49,676 nucleotides of DNA from assembly GCA_019745575.1 (NCBI GenBank), contig JAIETA010000176.1:1-49676 (forward strand), read 5' to 3'. Each line of letters begins with the position of its first letter. Positions within the stretch are counted from its first letter, which is position 1. The position numbers and the translations under genes were made by a program. Source of the stretch: Reyranella sp. GTDB taxonomy: Bacteria > Pseudomonadota > Alphaproteobacteria > Reyranellales > Reyranellaceae. The notes under the pieces were generated by a model. That model was not told the DNA's origin. It searched no databases and was given only the letters and a program-made list of their open reading frames with translations. Below are positions 1 to 7,656 of this stretch, in pieces.

Positions 1-76
1 GCTGGGTAGCTCAGCTGGTTAGAGCACGGCACTCATAATGCCGGGGTCGGCGGTTCAAGTCCGCCCCCAGCTACCA
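1..76 (+). tRNA. tRNA-Met (CAT), first base outside the window
   Basis: The cloverleaf is readable: acceptor strand GCTGGG (its 5' A lies one base left of the window), D arm GCTC/GAGC, anticodon stem CGGCA/TGCCG, loop CTCATAA with anticodon CAT at 34-36, T stem GGCGG/CCGCC around TTCAAGT, and 3' end CCCAGCT-A-CCA. CCA is encoded at 74-76. The A1-T72 pair argues for an elongator rather than an initiator tRNA; tRNA-Ile2 with a modified CAT anticodon cannot be fully excluded. The leftward integrase next to the 3' end suggests this gene is the phage attachment site. Confidence 0.93.
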
Positions 77-108
77 TTGGGTCTTTTCCTTTGGAAAATC
101 AGGCAGTT

Positions 109-138
109 AAGGTGGCCCTCGAAAGCGAGGGCCACTTT
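109..138 (+). terminator. Hairpin terminator downstream of tRNA-Met
   Basis: There is a perfect 10-bp stem (GTGGCCCTCG at 112-121 with CGAGGGCCAC at 126-135) closed by an AAAG loop. It extends by G-T and A-T pairs into AAG before and CTTT after. The U-run is short but the stem is very strong. It probably ends the tRNA transcript. Confidence 0.6.
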
Positions 139-184
139 GACGTTCTGGGACCGTTCTCGCGGCTGGGCGGCGGCGTCAGGCACG

Positions 185-216
185 AAAAAAGCCGCCCGGT
201 GAATTTCCAGGCGGCT
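185..216 (-). terminator. Intrinsic terminator of the integrase operon
   Basis: Read leftward, AGCCGCC (216-210) pairs with GGCGGCT (196-190) across a 13-base loop. The stem is followed by six T residues (190-185). It lies about 75 bases past the integrase stop, which is the classical position and orientation for its terminator. Confidence 0.7.
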
Positions 217-289
217 CCCTCCGTCAGCCACTAATTTCATCTCAGCCCTGCGCCGGCACGGCCCTAGCGCGGGGAGGGCGGCCGGGTCC

Positions 290-1498
290 TCAGCCGTGTA
301 CCGCCTTGTGGCGGACGGCCAGCTTGATCAGCATGCCACGCGCCTCCTGGGCCCGGTCGAAGTCGGCCGTATAGCGCTCCAGTTCCTTGTCAGTCACCCA
401 GCCGAATATCGTTTTCAGGCTGAAATTGTTCGCCAGCAAGTCTCGGTGATTTCGCAGCCACCAATGGGTCGCAGCCTTGCGCATGCTGTGCGCGCTGAGG
501 CCCTCGGGCAGGCCGCAGTCCCGTCGCCACTCGCGAATGCGGTTCCCGAGGCCTTCGGTGCACGAGTAGGGGCGATCATGGGCCGAATGGATGAAGACCA
601 AGCGATCGGCCGGCATCTCCGAGATCAGGGCGTCCAGCTCAGGCACCATGGGAATGACCGCAATGCTGTCAGCTTGGCGGAAAGCGCTGCCTCGCCCCTT
701 CGTGCAGGTATAGGTGAGGATTCTTCCGACATCGGTCTGCTTGATCATCAGGCGGTTGAGCAGGATAAGATCGCTAAGCCGCGCGCCGGTCATGAGCATT
801 AGGCGCACGACCCGATTCTGCTCAAGATCGTCATTGGACGCGTGTAGCCACTCGTCGACCTGTTCGGCAGTGAACGGCGTATAGCCCCGGCGCATCCTGC
901 CGTCAGCGCCACGCTTGGGCTTCGCTTTGCCGACGTGACGACATGGGTTCGTAGCGTGCATGCCGACGTTGAACATTAGGCGGGCCTCGGCGGCCTCCGG
1001 TTCTTCGCCGAGCAGCCAGATGAAAAACTGATCCATGGCCTTGCGCAGGTGGTTGGCCTGGGCCGCCTTGGTTCCGCAAGTGCGCATGATATAGCGGACC
1101 GCATCAGGCGCCTCGGGCCCGTGCAGCCAATCGCTCAGCGCCGACTCGCCAAACCTGCGCTGACCGCTTTGGACCTTGGTATTCAGCACCTGGTTGATCT
1201 GCGAACGGCGCTGTGTCTGCGTCAGCCGCTTGTAGAGCTTGAAGGTGTCAGAGGCCAGATAGGCGGTGAACGCCATCTGCAGCGAACTTGGCGACGGCCT
1301 CACAATGCGGCGATAGGGCGAGGGGGCTGCGGCTCGAGCGGCGGCGACCACCTTGTAGCGTGCCTTCGCCTCGCGACCGGCCGCTTCTCGGGTCGCAGCG
1401 GCGAGCCGATACTTGAGGCCGTTCACCATCAGATCGAAGAAGGGCACACCGTTGCGGTACCCTGACTGTTTGATGCGATATTCCTTGCGTTGCCTCAT
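290..1498 (-). CDS. int: Tyrosine recombinase, phage integrase
   Basis: A 402-residue site-specific recombinase. The C-terminal catalytic domain shows Arg240 in TGARLSDL, His337 and Arg340 in HSMRKAATHW, Trp367 in FGWV and the nucleophile Tyr376 in ELERYTADF. The N-terminal ~200 residues hold a basic arm and a SAM-like core-binding region. I chose the internal ATG (start MRQRKEYRIK) because the 29 codons upstream overlap the excisionase-like gene and look non-conserved. It is transcribed leftward toward the tRNA, 17 bases after the HTH gene, so integration into tRNA-Met with paired excision control is the natural reading. The family and active site are clear; the attachment site is inferred from position. 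Confidence 0.93.
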   Translation of the reverse strand: MRQRKEYRIKQSGYRNGVPFFDLMVNGLKYRLAAATREAAGREAKARYKVVAAARAAAPSPYRRIVRPSPSSLQMAFTAYLASDTFKLYKRLTQTQRRSQINQVLNTKVQSGQRRFGESALSDWLHGPEAPDAVRYIMRTCGTKAAQANHLRKAMDQFFIWLLGEEPEAAEARLMFNVGMHATNPCRHVGKAKPKRGADGRMRRGYTPFTAEQVDEWLHASNDDLEQNRVVRLMLMTGARLSDLILLNRLMIKQTDVGRILTYTCTKGRGSAFRQADSIAVIPMVPELDALISEMPADRLVFIHSAHDRPYSCTEGLGNRIREWRRDCGLPEGLSAHSMRKAATHWWLRNHRDLLANNFSLKTIFGWVTDKELERYTADFDRAQEARGMLIKLAVRHKAVHG

Positions 1499-1515
1499 TG
1501 GTCGGTCGTGCTTTT

Positions 1516-1743
1516 CTAAGTCAGGGAGCTTCGGCGCATCCCGCTCAACCGGTCGAATGCCCGCTCGAGCTGCACCAGATCCCACACAAACTCGCCATTG
1601 AACTCGCTCGGCTTGGGCAGCCGGCCGTCATTCACCATCTGGTCAAAAGTTGCCAAGGTAACGCCGACGTAAATCGCTGCCTCCTCACGATCGAGCCCGC
1701 GGCGGGGTTGCGTGGCGGCCCGGCTGGGGATGCGGCGGTTCAT
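1516..1743 (-). CDS. AlpA/excisionase-like helix-turn-helix protein
   Basis: A 75-residue protein. LDREEAAIYVGVTLATFDQM resembles the winged HTH of AlpA/MerR-type excisionases, in which a helix ending EAAIYVG is followed by a turn and recognition helix. It is followed by a short wing (LPKPSEFNGEFVW). The ATG overlaps the stop of the upstream leftward frame as ATGA, which supports this start. It lies directly upstream of the integrase on the same strand, so it probably acts as recombination directionality factor or integrase regulator. That role is inferred from family and position. Confidence 0.75.
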   Translation of the reverse strand: MNRRIPSRAATQPRRGLDREEAAIYVGVTLATFDQMVNDGRLPKPSEFNGEFVWDLVQLERAFDRLSGMRRSSLT

Positions 1744-1985
1744 GTCCGCGTCCCCGCACCGGTAGAGGCCGTGGGTTGCCTCCGTGTCCAATGACATGCT
1801 TCGTTTGCGCGAACAGTCCAGTCGGACGTTCGGCACCATTTCCTGAGTCTGACATGGCCTAAGACAGTCGCTGCCAAAGCGCTGGACTTCTGGCCGCTGA
1901 GATCGTCCCAGCGATGTGCCAGGATCTGGCCGATCTCGCCGAGGCGTTCGTCGGCTGACAGGCGGTTGAGGTGGAGGGGAGACAT
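1740..1985 (-). CDS. Small hypothetical protein, possibly frameshifted
   Basis: An 81-residue frame whose start MSPLHLNRLSADERLGEIGQ looks like genuine protein: a charged, helix-forming beginning that I associate with small conserved alphaproteobacterial phage/island proteins. After about residue 23 the composition turns into Trp/Arg/Cys-rich sequence typical of a wrong frame, so an indel may have damaged it. Its TGA overlaps the ATG of the excisionase-like gene, consistent with a coupled leftward operon. No function can be assigned. Confidence 0.35.
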   Translation of the reverse strand: MSPLHLNRLSADERLGEIGQILAHRWDDLSGQKSSALAATVLGHVRLRKWCRTSDWTVRANEACHWTRRQPTASTGAGTRT

Positions 1986-2257
1986 CGCCATCAATCGCGG
2001 TACGGGTTTCGTGTGCGATCAATCTAGCGAGGAAATATCCTTCCGCAGCATGTCGGCCGGGGCGGTCGGGAGCGTGCGGGCGGCTGCGGTGTTATGCGGG
2101 GCAGCCTTGACGATTGATTCAATGAATCGTGAGCTTCTTTGAGGGCGCCACCGTTGCCGATGTCGGTATTGATCCCGCCGGCCGGCGTCAGTACGAGATC
2201 GAAAGTGCCGGTGGTGCCATCGTAGACCAGACGCATCGCGACCCCGCTCGCCTCCGC
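1986..2257. other. Intergenic stretch without a confident gene
   Basis: This stretch separates the leftward integrase operon from the rightward toxin-antitoxin operon. The only leftward frame of note (2024-2236) has a start, MRLVYDGTTGTFDLVL, faintly reminiscent of phage GP46-type tail proteins, then degenerates into Arg/Pro-rich sequence. It may hold the leftward promoter, but no convincing consensus is visible. Confidence 0.3.
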
Positions 2258-2286
2258 TTGACAGAATGTAATCGGTCGATTACAGT
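2258..2286 (+). promoter_or_regulatory. Toxin-antitoxin promoter with embedded palindromic operator
   Basis: A consensus -35 TTGACA (2258-2263) and a -10 TACAGT (2281-2286, 4/6 matches) are separated by exactly 17 bp. The spacer and -10 contain a perfect 18-bp palindrome, TGTAATCG-GT-CGATTACA (2267-2284), as expected for TA autorepression. The predicted start of transcription coincides with the toxin GTG at 2293, so the mRNA may be leaderless. Confidence 0.75.
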
Positions 2287-2292
2287 CGCGGC

Positions 2293-2586
2293 GTGTACAC
2301 GATCAAGACCCTCCCCGCCTTCAGCGCCTGGCTCAACAGCCTTTCCGACGCGACGGCCCAGGGCATCATCGTGGCGCGGATCAAGCGCTTGCAGGCAGGC
2401 TTGATGGGCGACACGAAGTCGGTTGGCGGCGGTGTGATGGAACTGCGTATTCACCGCAGCCCCGGCTGGCGAGTCTACTTCACCCGCCGCGGTGGTCAGA
2501 TCGTCGTTCTGCTCGCCGGCGGCATGAAGGCCACGCAGCCCAAAGACATCAAGCGAGCGCAGGCGCTCGCGGCAGAGATCGAGTGA
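2293..2586 (+). CDS. RelE/HigB-like toxin of a type II toxin-antitoxin module
   Basis: A 97-residue protein of the addiction-module killer family (COG3657, RelE/ParE superfamily). It begins YTIKTLPAFSAWLNSL and carries the central VMELRIHRSPGWRVYFTRRG strand region typical of the fold. Family members are usually mRNA interferases or gyrase inhibitors; which applies here cannot be told. It starts with GTG, has no visible ribosome-binding site and sits at the predicted transcription start. The toxin precedes the antitoxin, the higBA-like order. Such modules commonly stabilise prophages and islands. Confidence 0.85.
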   Translation: MYTIKTLPAFSAWLNSLSDATAQGIIVARIKRLQAGLMGDTKSVGGGVMELRIHRSPGWRVYFTRRGGQIVVLLAGGMKATQPKDIKRAQALAAEIE

Positions 2587-2601
2587 AATGAGGAGCATCC
2601 C

Positions 2602-2910
2602 ATGAAGAGAAAGAAGAAGATCAAGATAGCCGACCTGCCCCTGTTCGACCCGGCAGCCTACCTCGGCAATGAGGAGGCGATCGCGGCCTATCTCACCGAC
2701 GTTCTCGAAGCGAACGACGCCGCGCTGCTGGCTTCGGCACTCGGCGACATTGCGCGCGCTCACGGCATGAGTGCGATCGCGAAGAAGGCCGGCATCACCC
2801 GCGAAGCGCTCTACAAGGCGTTGCGGCCGGACAGCTCACCGCGTTTCGACACGATCAACAGTGTCTGCGCAGCGCTCGGCGTCCGCCTGGTCGCACAGCC
2901 TGTCCATTGA
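2602..2910 (+). CDS. HigA-like antitoxin with C-terminal HTH
   Basis: A 102-residue partner of the upstream toxin, 15 bases downstream and preceded by GAGGAGC. The N-terminal part (KIKIADLPLFDPAAYLG) matches the probable addiction-module antidote family (COG3636). The C-terminal HTH (SAIAKKAGITREALYKALR) should bind the palindrome at 2267-2284. It neutralises the toxin and probably autoregulates the operon. The family assignment is good from the characteristic N-terminus and gene order. Confidence 0.85.
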   Translation: MKRKKKIKIADLPLFDPAAYLGNEEAIAAYLTDVLEANDAALLASALGDIARAHGMSAIAKKAGITREALYKALRPDSSPRFDTINSVCAALGVRLVAQPVH

Positions 2911-2941
2911 CCGTCATGGCGGATTTGAGCGCCGTCGAGCA

Positions 2942-5290
2942 TCACAGCCAGCCGTTTTCCTTAAAGGCGGAGAGATCGACACCGGGAGGCGCATACCAGC
3001 CGTCGGCGCCGTAGCGGGCCCCGAGTTTTTGCGCGACCTCCTTGTTGCCATAAGGAATTTTTAGCGGCGTGTTGCGGCCGACATCACGCAGGTGAAGGCC
3101 GGGCGACTTTACTGGCGAATTACCGAACTTGGGCTTTCGGGGCTTCTTGCCTCGTGCCGCTCTCTTGCGTGTCGGGGTAGCCGCCGTCGTGTCCGTGGCC
3201 CGGCGGCGTTTGCTGGCGGGTTGAGTGCCCTCGGCCTCAGAGAATTGTGTCGGGGTCGCCGCCTTGGGAGCAAGCGCAGCCGCGGTCTTCCCGCCGGCCT
3301 TCTTGGGGGCATGTTGCTCGAGAAACGCCCGGCAGATAGCCCCGGATGTGTAGTAGCCAGGGGGTGGCTTGATACGCTTCTGGCGCGCGAGGATATCGAC
3401 AAAACGCCTCATGGCGGGCGTTGGTGGACGTTCGCCGCCCGCACCGCCAAAACCCGGGCCGAGCAACGGCGCCCCTCCGGTGGACGACCCGTCCGTCAGC
3501 TTGCCGATGATGCGCAGCGCAACGTCGCACACGGCGTCGATGGCGCCCACCATCTCCTGCTTGCCGACCACGACATCGTCTAAAAGGCATTCGAGCTGAG
3601 CCGTCACGCCGGGATCGACCAGGGCGGGGTCAGCCTGCTTCAGTACGCCGAACAGTTTGAGCCCGGTGTCGGTGGGAACGATGTTCTTTCCCTGGGCGAC
3701 CAGAAAATCCTGCCTCTTCAACCCACCGATGATCTCGGCGCGGGTAGCCGGCGTGCCGATGCCTTTGGCTTCTTTCAATCGGTCCCGCAGAACCTCGTCC
3801 TCGACAAATCGCCATGCATTCTGCATCGCCTCGATCAGCGTGCCCTCGTTGTAGCGGGGAGGGGGCTTGGTCTCCTTGGTTTCTACGGTCGGATTGAGCA
3901 GTCGTGCAGCCTCGCCGTCGCGCATCGCAGGAAGCAGCTGCCCGCCATCGCCCTTCTCGTCGGCCGGCTGCCACTCCGGGAATGCTGCGCGCCATCCGAG
4001 ATCGATGGGCTGGCGACCGGTCGCCTTGAAGGGGAAGCCCTTTACGTCGAGCGTCGCGGTCGTCTGCCGGTAACGGAAGTCGGGCATGAGGGCGGCGAGA
4101 TAGGCTCGTGCGATCACGTCGAACAGCTTCTTCTCGTCGATCGAGAGCCGCGGCCAGACCTCGCGCAGAGTGTCGACCGTGTTGACGTTGGGGATGACGG
4201 CGTGATGGCTGGCGCCTTCCAGCCCCTTCTCATAGAACGTGCCACTCGCGCCCCTGCGGATCACCGGCGGCTCGGGTACAGGGATGGCCCTAAAAGATTG
4301 GCCGACTTGTAGGCCGGCCACGATCTTGGGCACATCCGCGATCAGGCTCTCCGGCAGATAGCGCACCTCGGCGCGGGGATAGGTGATGATCTTCTTGCCC
4401 TGGCCATCATAGAGCTCTTGCGCGATTTCCAGCGTTTTAGCCGCCGACCAGCCGAATCGCGACGAGCAGAGTTTCTGCAGCGAGGGGAGATCATGCAGCT
4501 TAGGTGGGCTTTGTCTCTTGTCCTCGACGCGCACGCCAAGGCGGCCCTCGAAATTTTCAGCGGTCTTTGCGACGGTCTCGGCAATCTCGCACTTGAGGAT
4601 CTTCTCATTTGGCGCATGGCGCATCTTGAATTCGCCTGCGGCCACCTTCGCCGTAGCGACAATCTCAAAATAGGTAATCGGCACGAAGTTCCTGATTTCC
4701 AGTTCGCGCTTGCAAACGATCGCCAGCGTCGGCGTTTTTACGCGGCCCACGCCGATCACGCCTCGGGCGCCCTGTCCCAGGATCACGGTCGCCGTGCGGG
4801 TTAGGGAGAGATTATAAATCTGGTCGGCCTGCCGGCGCGCCACGGCGGCAGCGTACAGGCGGGCGTACTCGGAATTGGGTTTGGCGCTGCCGAAAGCATC
4901 GCGGATGGTCTGGGAATCCTGCGCCGTGAACAGCACCCGCATCACCTCACCGCGATACTTATAATGTTCGAGGATCTCCTGGCCGATCAGCTGGCCTTCG
5001 CGATCGCAGTCGGTGGCGAGCCAGACCCGCTTGGCCGTCCGTAGCGCTTCTCGAATGGCCGCCAGCTTGGCGGCCTTGTTGCCGCCCACCGCGGGCCGTG
5101 TGCCGTAAAGCCCTTCGGGTCGTAGCAGGATCGGCGTCCAGCGTTTCCACGCGGGGTCCGCTTCCTCTGGCTCCTGCAGGTCGATCAAATGGCCTTCGGC
5201 CGGGAGGATATTGCCGTAGCGAGAGCCCACCGCTGCGCGGACGTCTTTTGCCTGGCTGGTTTTCTCGGTGATGACGATTTGATCGGCCAT
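2942..5290 (-). CDS. Type IA DNA topoisomerase (topoisomerase III-like)
   Basis: A 782-residue topoisomerase. The TOPRIM acidic triad is visible as DCDRE (94-98), and the catalytic tyrosine is Tyr304 in ITYPRAEVRYL. The core ends near residue 600. The C-terminal third is low-complexity and basic (KRRRATDT, RKRAARGKK). It closes with a small domain, TPLKIPYGNKEVAQKLGARY...WYAPPGVDLSAF, resembling DUF5710. These enzymes decatenate or relax negatively supercoiled DNA through a 5'-phosphotyrosine. A dedicated copy is commoner on plasmids and conjugative elements than in phages. It is divergent from the XRE/ImmA pair and shares a 123-bp control region with it. Confidence 0.93.
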   Translation of the reverse strand: MADQIVITEKTSQAKDVRAAVGSRYGNILPAEGHLIDLQEPEEADPAWKRWTPILLRPEGLYGTRPAVGGNKAAKLAAIREALRTAKRVWLATDCDREGQLIGQEILEHYKYRGEVMRVLFTAQDSQTIRDAFGSAKPNSEYARLYAAAVARRQADQIYNLSLTRTATVILGQGARGVIGVGRVKTPTLAIVCKRELEIRNFVPITYFEIVATAKVAAGEFKMRHAPNEKILKCEIAETVAKTAENFEGRLGVRVEDKRQSPPKLHDLPSLQKLCSSRFGWSAAKTLEIAQELYDGQGKKIITYPRAEVRYLPESLIADVPKIVAGLQVGQSFRAIPVPEPPVIRRGASGTFYEKGLEGASHHAVIPNVNTVDTLREVWPRLSIDEKKLFDVIARAYLAALMPDFRYRQTTATLDVKGFPFKATGRQPIDLGWRAAFPEWQPADEKGDGGQLLPAMRDGEAARLLNPTVETKETKPPPRYNEGTLIEAMQNAWRFVEDEVLRDRLKEAKGIGTPATRAEIIGGLKRQDFLVAQGKNIVPTDTGLKLFGVLKQADPALVDPGVTAQLECLLDDVVVGKQEMVGAIDAVCDVALRIIGKLTDGSSTGGAPLLGPGFGGAGGERPPTPAMRRFVDILARQKRIKPPPGYYTSGAICRAFLEQHAPKKAGGKTAAALAPKAATPTQFSEAEGTQPASKRRRATDTTAATPTRKRAARGKKPRKPKFGNSPVKSPGLHLRDVGRNTPLKIPYGNKEVAQKLGARYGADGWYAPPGVDLSAFKENGWL

Positions 5291-5413
5291 GGCGGGCTCT
5301 TTTGTGAGATTCGATTCGACACCTCAGTGACAAGAACATATAGAGAACACGTGGCCGCCGCAAGCCGCGGATTGACTGGTTTGCATCAAGCAGACAAGCC
5401 CTGGGGGGAGCCT
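5291..5413. promoter_or_regulatory. Divergent control region between topoisomerase and XRE genes
   Basis: This is the only intergenic space from which both divergent operons can start. An AT-rich patch, AGAACATATAGAGAAC (5333-5348), contains two AGAAC direct repeats 11 bp apart, that is one helical turn. They are a possible binding site for the XRE protein encoded next door. Leftward, TATATG (5343-5338) could serve as a -10 for the topoisomerase. These are tentative. Confidence 0.3.
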
Positions 5414-5698
5414 ATGGCCTTCGGAAAATGCCTTCGCCGCGAACGTGAGCGGCAGGACATGACGCTCACCGAACTGGCGCGTCGGGTAGACGTTTCCATC
5501 GCCTATCTGTCGCGCATCGAGCGCGAACGGGAGAATCCGCCGCCGGATCATCTGGTATCGGCGCTGGCCCGCGCTCTGGATTTGCACCAGGACGACCTGT
5601 TCGCCGCAGCCAAGCGGCTTCCGCCGGATCTGCGGGCGCGCACCCAGGATGTCATTGCCGTCTACCGGCAGCAGGCCGCCCGGAGGGCAAGTCGATGA
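5414..5698 (+). CDS. XRE-family transcriptional regulator
   Basis: A 94-residue protein with a complete Cro/CI-type HTH: MTLTELARRVDVSIAYLSRI, then ERENPPPDHLVSALARALDL. The ATG was chosen because GGGGGGAG lies just upstream. The protein is the size of a short-form repressor. It overlaps the next gene by ATGA, so it is translated together with an ImmA/IrrE protease. In ImmR/ImmA systems of ICEBs1 and phages, the protease cleaves the XRE repressor to induce the element. The same arrangement here suggests the induction switch of this prophage, acting on the divergent region and/or the early operon. Confidence 0.85.
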   Translation: MAFGKCLRRERERQDMTLTELARRVDVSIAYLSRIERERENPPPDHLVSALARALDLHQDDLFAAAKRLPPDLRARTQDVIAVYRQQAARRASR

Positions 5699-6423
5699 CG
5701 CTCGCGGTTACTTATGCCCATGACCGCTCCAGCCGCGAGCCGCGTCCCATGAAGGCGCAGCAGATCTGGAGCGTCGCCGACCAGGTACGCCGGCAACTCG
5801 TGCCGAGCCGCCCAGTTGCCTGTCTCGATCTCGAACGGCTGATCCGGGCCGCCGGCCGCATGATGGTCAATGGCATCGCCATCGCGACGCACTGGGATTT
5901 TGAGCGCAGCGTCCATGATGGACGGGGGCGTGAAGCGCTGGGCGTGACGGAAGCTGATCCGGCCTTGCCGGGTATCGTGCTGATAAGCCTGAACGCCAAG
6001 CTGATCGCGGAGCGGGAGTATCTAAAACGCTCGACGCTGGCCCATGAGTTCGGTCATGCCGTGTTCGATGGCCCCTCGATGCTGCGCCAGGCGGGCAAGC
6101 CGGCGTTCGCCATGGTGACTCCCAACGAGGGTCATCTGGCCGCGGCGTCGCGCGGCCGCGGCGGAATGGACTGGCGGGAGTTTCGTGCCAACGAGTTCAT
6201 GGGCGCCCTGTTGGCGCCGCGGGCGCTGCTGCATCGCGAACTGGTGCGTCGCGCGATTGCCCTGCGGCTGCCGCTCCGAAACGCCGGCGAGGGCGAACCC
6301 GTGCTGCGCCCCGGCGGAGATCCGATCCGGGTCGAGGAATTGCTGCTCGATCTAGCCGAGCGCTTTAGCGTTTCTTCTTCGTTCATCGAATATCGCCTGC
6401 ACCGTTACGCCCTGGTTCAATAG
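5695..6423 (+). CDS. ImmA/IrrE family metallo-endopeptidase
   Basis: A 242-residue putative zinc protease with the HEFGH motif at residues 117-121, preceded by the typical STLAHEFGHAVFD context. It is coupled by a 4-base ATGA overlap to the XRE gene. Characterised relatives cleave the cognate repressor after DNA damage or quorum signals. The N-terminal 20 residues may be dispensable, since an internal ATG begins MKAQQIWSVADQVRR. Family assignment is strong; the repressor as substrate is inferred from the coupling. Confidence 0.88.
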   Translation: MTLAVTYAHDRSSREPRPMKAQQIWSVADQVRRQLVPSRPVACLDLERLIRAAGRMMVNGIAIATHWDFERSVHDGRGREALGVTEADPALPGIVLISLNAKLIAEREYLKRSTLAHEFGHAVFDGPSMLRQAGKPAFAMVTPNEGHLAAASRGRGGMDWREFRANEFMGALLAPRALLHRELVRRAIALRLPLRNAGEGEPVLRPGGDPIRVEELLLDLAERFSVSSSFIEYRLHRYALVQ

Positions 6424-6491
6424 GGGCGCGGCGGGAGCCCTCTGCTCGCCTGCGGTGTCTGCTTCACGTCAATTCATCAAGGGAGGGTGGG

Positions 6492-7283
6492 GTGCCGTTA
6501 CCTCAGAAGCGCTGGTTCCGGATTGGCGACGTCGCCAAGCATTGGGCGATCCCGTTGAGCGACATCGAGGATTATGCCCTCGACGAGATGTTGCAGCTTT
6601 CGGTGTTCGTGGTCGACTTGCCGGCGGAGATGGGGAGCTGGGAGGGGAGCCGGGTGGGCGAAGGCCCTGCGCTGCAAGACCTGCCGATCCTAAATGGTCC
6701 GCAGCCGTTGCAGCGCAGCAGCCTGCTGGAAATCTTCCGCGACGGGCAGGCCGAGGTGCGGGCGTTTCGAGCCGCCCAGCCGAACACTTATCTGCACGTG
6801 AGATCCGATGTGCGGGAGATGGTCGTGCGCCGCGATGATCTGATCGTCACGCGCGAGGAGCGGGATCGCTTCGAGCGGGAACATGGAAAGGTATCTGGGC
6901 CCGGCGCACCGCCGGCAGCGGCGGATTTCTGGCACAGCGAGGATTTCACCAGCGTCCGTTTGGACAGCGAGTGGCACAGGTTTGGCCCCAAGCAGGCGGC
7001 GGTGTTGTGTCTGTTGAAAGCGGCCGGCGAGACAGACAATCCCTGGTGCGACGGCAAACGACTGCTCGACGATGCCGACTCGTCAACCATGCGACTGCTA
7101 GACCTGTTCAAACGCAAGCCAGCGTGGCGGCAGTTGGTGCAGGCTGATGGTAAAGGTCGTTATCGGCTGCATGCTGCCCTGCTGTCGCCGGAGCGGCGGC
7201 GCATTCGCCTCTTCCGAAAAGTAGGGTTTGCTGCAACGAAGGTGGTCAGCGCGACAGGCGAGGAAGTTATCTACAACCGGTAA
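6492..7283 (+). CDS. Hypothetical early protein, probable DNA-binding regulator
   Basis: A 263-residue protein starting at GTG behind GGGAGGGTGG. The N-terminus (RWFRIGDVAKHWAIPLSDIEDY) resembles the HTH/coiled start of regulators that read a condition column by column. The C-terminal half has a possible winged-helix segment: FGPKQAAVLCLLKAAGE, a linker with WCDGKRLLDDADSSTMRLLDLF, then GKGRYRLH. It opens the rightward early operon 68 bases after the protease gene, so a regulatory or replication-initiation role is plausible. I do not recognise the family. Confidence 0.6.
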   Translation: MPLPQKRWFRIGDVAKHWAIPLSDIEDYALDEMLQLSVFVVDLPAEMGSWEGSRVGEGPALQDLPILNGPQPLQRSSLLEIFRDGQAEVRAFRAAQPNTYLHVRSDVREMVVRRDDLIVTREERDRFEREHGKVSGPGAPPAAADFWHSEDFTSVRLDSEWHRFGPKQAAVLCLLKAAGETDNPWCDGKRLLDDADSSTMRLLDLFKRKPAWRQLVQADGKGRYRLHAALLSPERRRIRLFRKVGFAATKVVSATGEEVIYNR

Positions 7284-7289
7284 CGCGCC

Positions 7290-7388
7290 GTCCCACCCCG
7301 CGTACCACTCTGTCCCCCTCTGTCCCACCCCCTGTCCCCCTCTATCCCACCCCTGGTCCCACCCCCCAGCACCACGACATCCCACCCA
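7290..7388 (+). repeat. Helically phased pyrimidine repeat array (iteron-like)
   Basis: Seven copies of a ~10-base pyrimidine motif: GTCCCACCCC at 7290, 7322 and 7356; GTCCCCCTCT at 7312 and 7334; ATCCCACCC(C) at 7344 and 7379. Start-to-start distances are 22, 10, 12, 10, 12 and 23 bases, that is close to whole helical turns. The array fills the gap between two early genes and ends in ATCGATGATCGAT. Protein-binding iterons, an operator array or an origin element are possible. Confidence 0.6.
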
Positions 7389-7437
7389 TCGATGATCGAT
7401 GCTTATCCCGTCAGCAAACGAGGGCGGGATCGAGGCG

Positions 7438-7656
7438 ATGGAACTGTCGGAATGCTTCAGCGAGAAGTTGCTCGCACGGCGCTGGGGCCTCAGCCACCGG
7501 ACGCTAGAACGCTGGCGCCATGACGAAATCGGCCCGGCCTACCTGAAGATCGGCGGACGGATCGTCTACCGGCTCTCCGACATCGAGGCCTACGAGGCGA
7601 GCCGGCAGCGCAACGTGATTGTTCTTGCGTCACAGGCCGCCGGGGCGCCGCGATGA
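7438..7656 (+). CDS. Helix-turn-helix (HTH_17 / AlpA-like) DNA-binding protein
   Basis: A 72-residue protein: SEKLLARRWGLSHRTLERWR is an HTH, followed by GPAYLKIGGRIVYRLSDIEAYEASR, the wing and terminal helix typical of excisionase-type DNA-binding domains. An earlier ATG at 7399 is in frame; I prefer 7438, where the conserved domain begins. It lies immediately downstream of the pyrimidine repeat array and could be its ligand. It overlaps the following gene by ATGA. Family clear, target inferred. Confidence 0.8.
   Translation: MELSECFSEKLLARRWGLSHRTLERWRHDEIGPAYLKIGGRIVYRLSDIEAYEASRQRNVIVLASQAAGAPR

Noticed and set aside
2024-2236. 70-residue leftward frame with a GP46-like beginning (MRLVYDGTTGTFDLVL)
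   Set aside because: Only ~25 residues are suggestive, the rest is Arg/Pro-rich, and no neighbouring tail genes exist. Noted as possible remnant only.
7290-7388. CRISPR-like array
   Set aside because: Units are ~10 bases with no unique spacers of constant length and no cas genes; it fits iterons or operators better. No CRISPR array was seen anywhere in the window.
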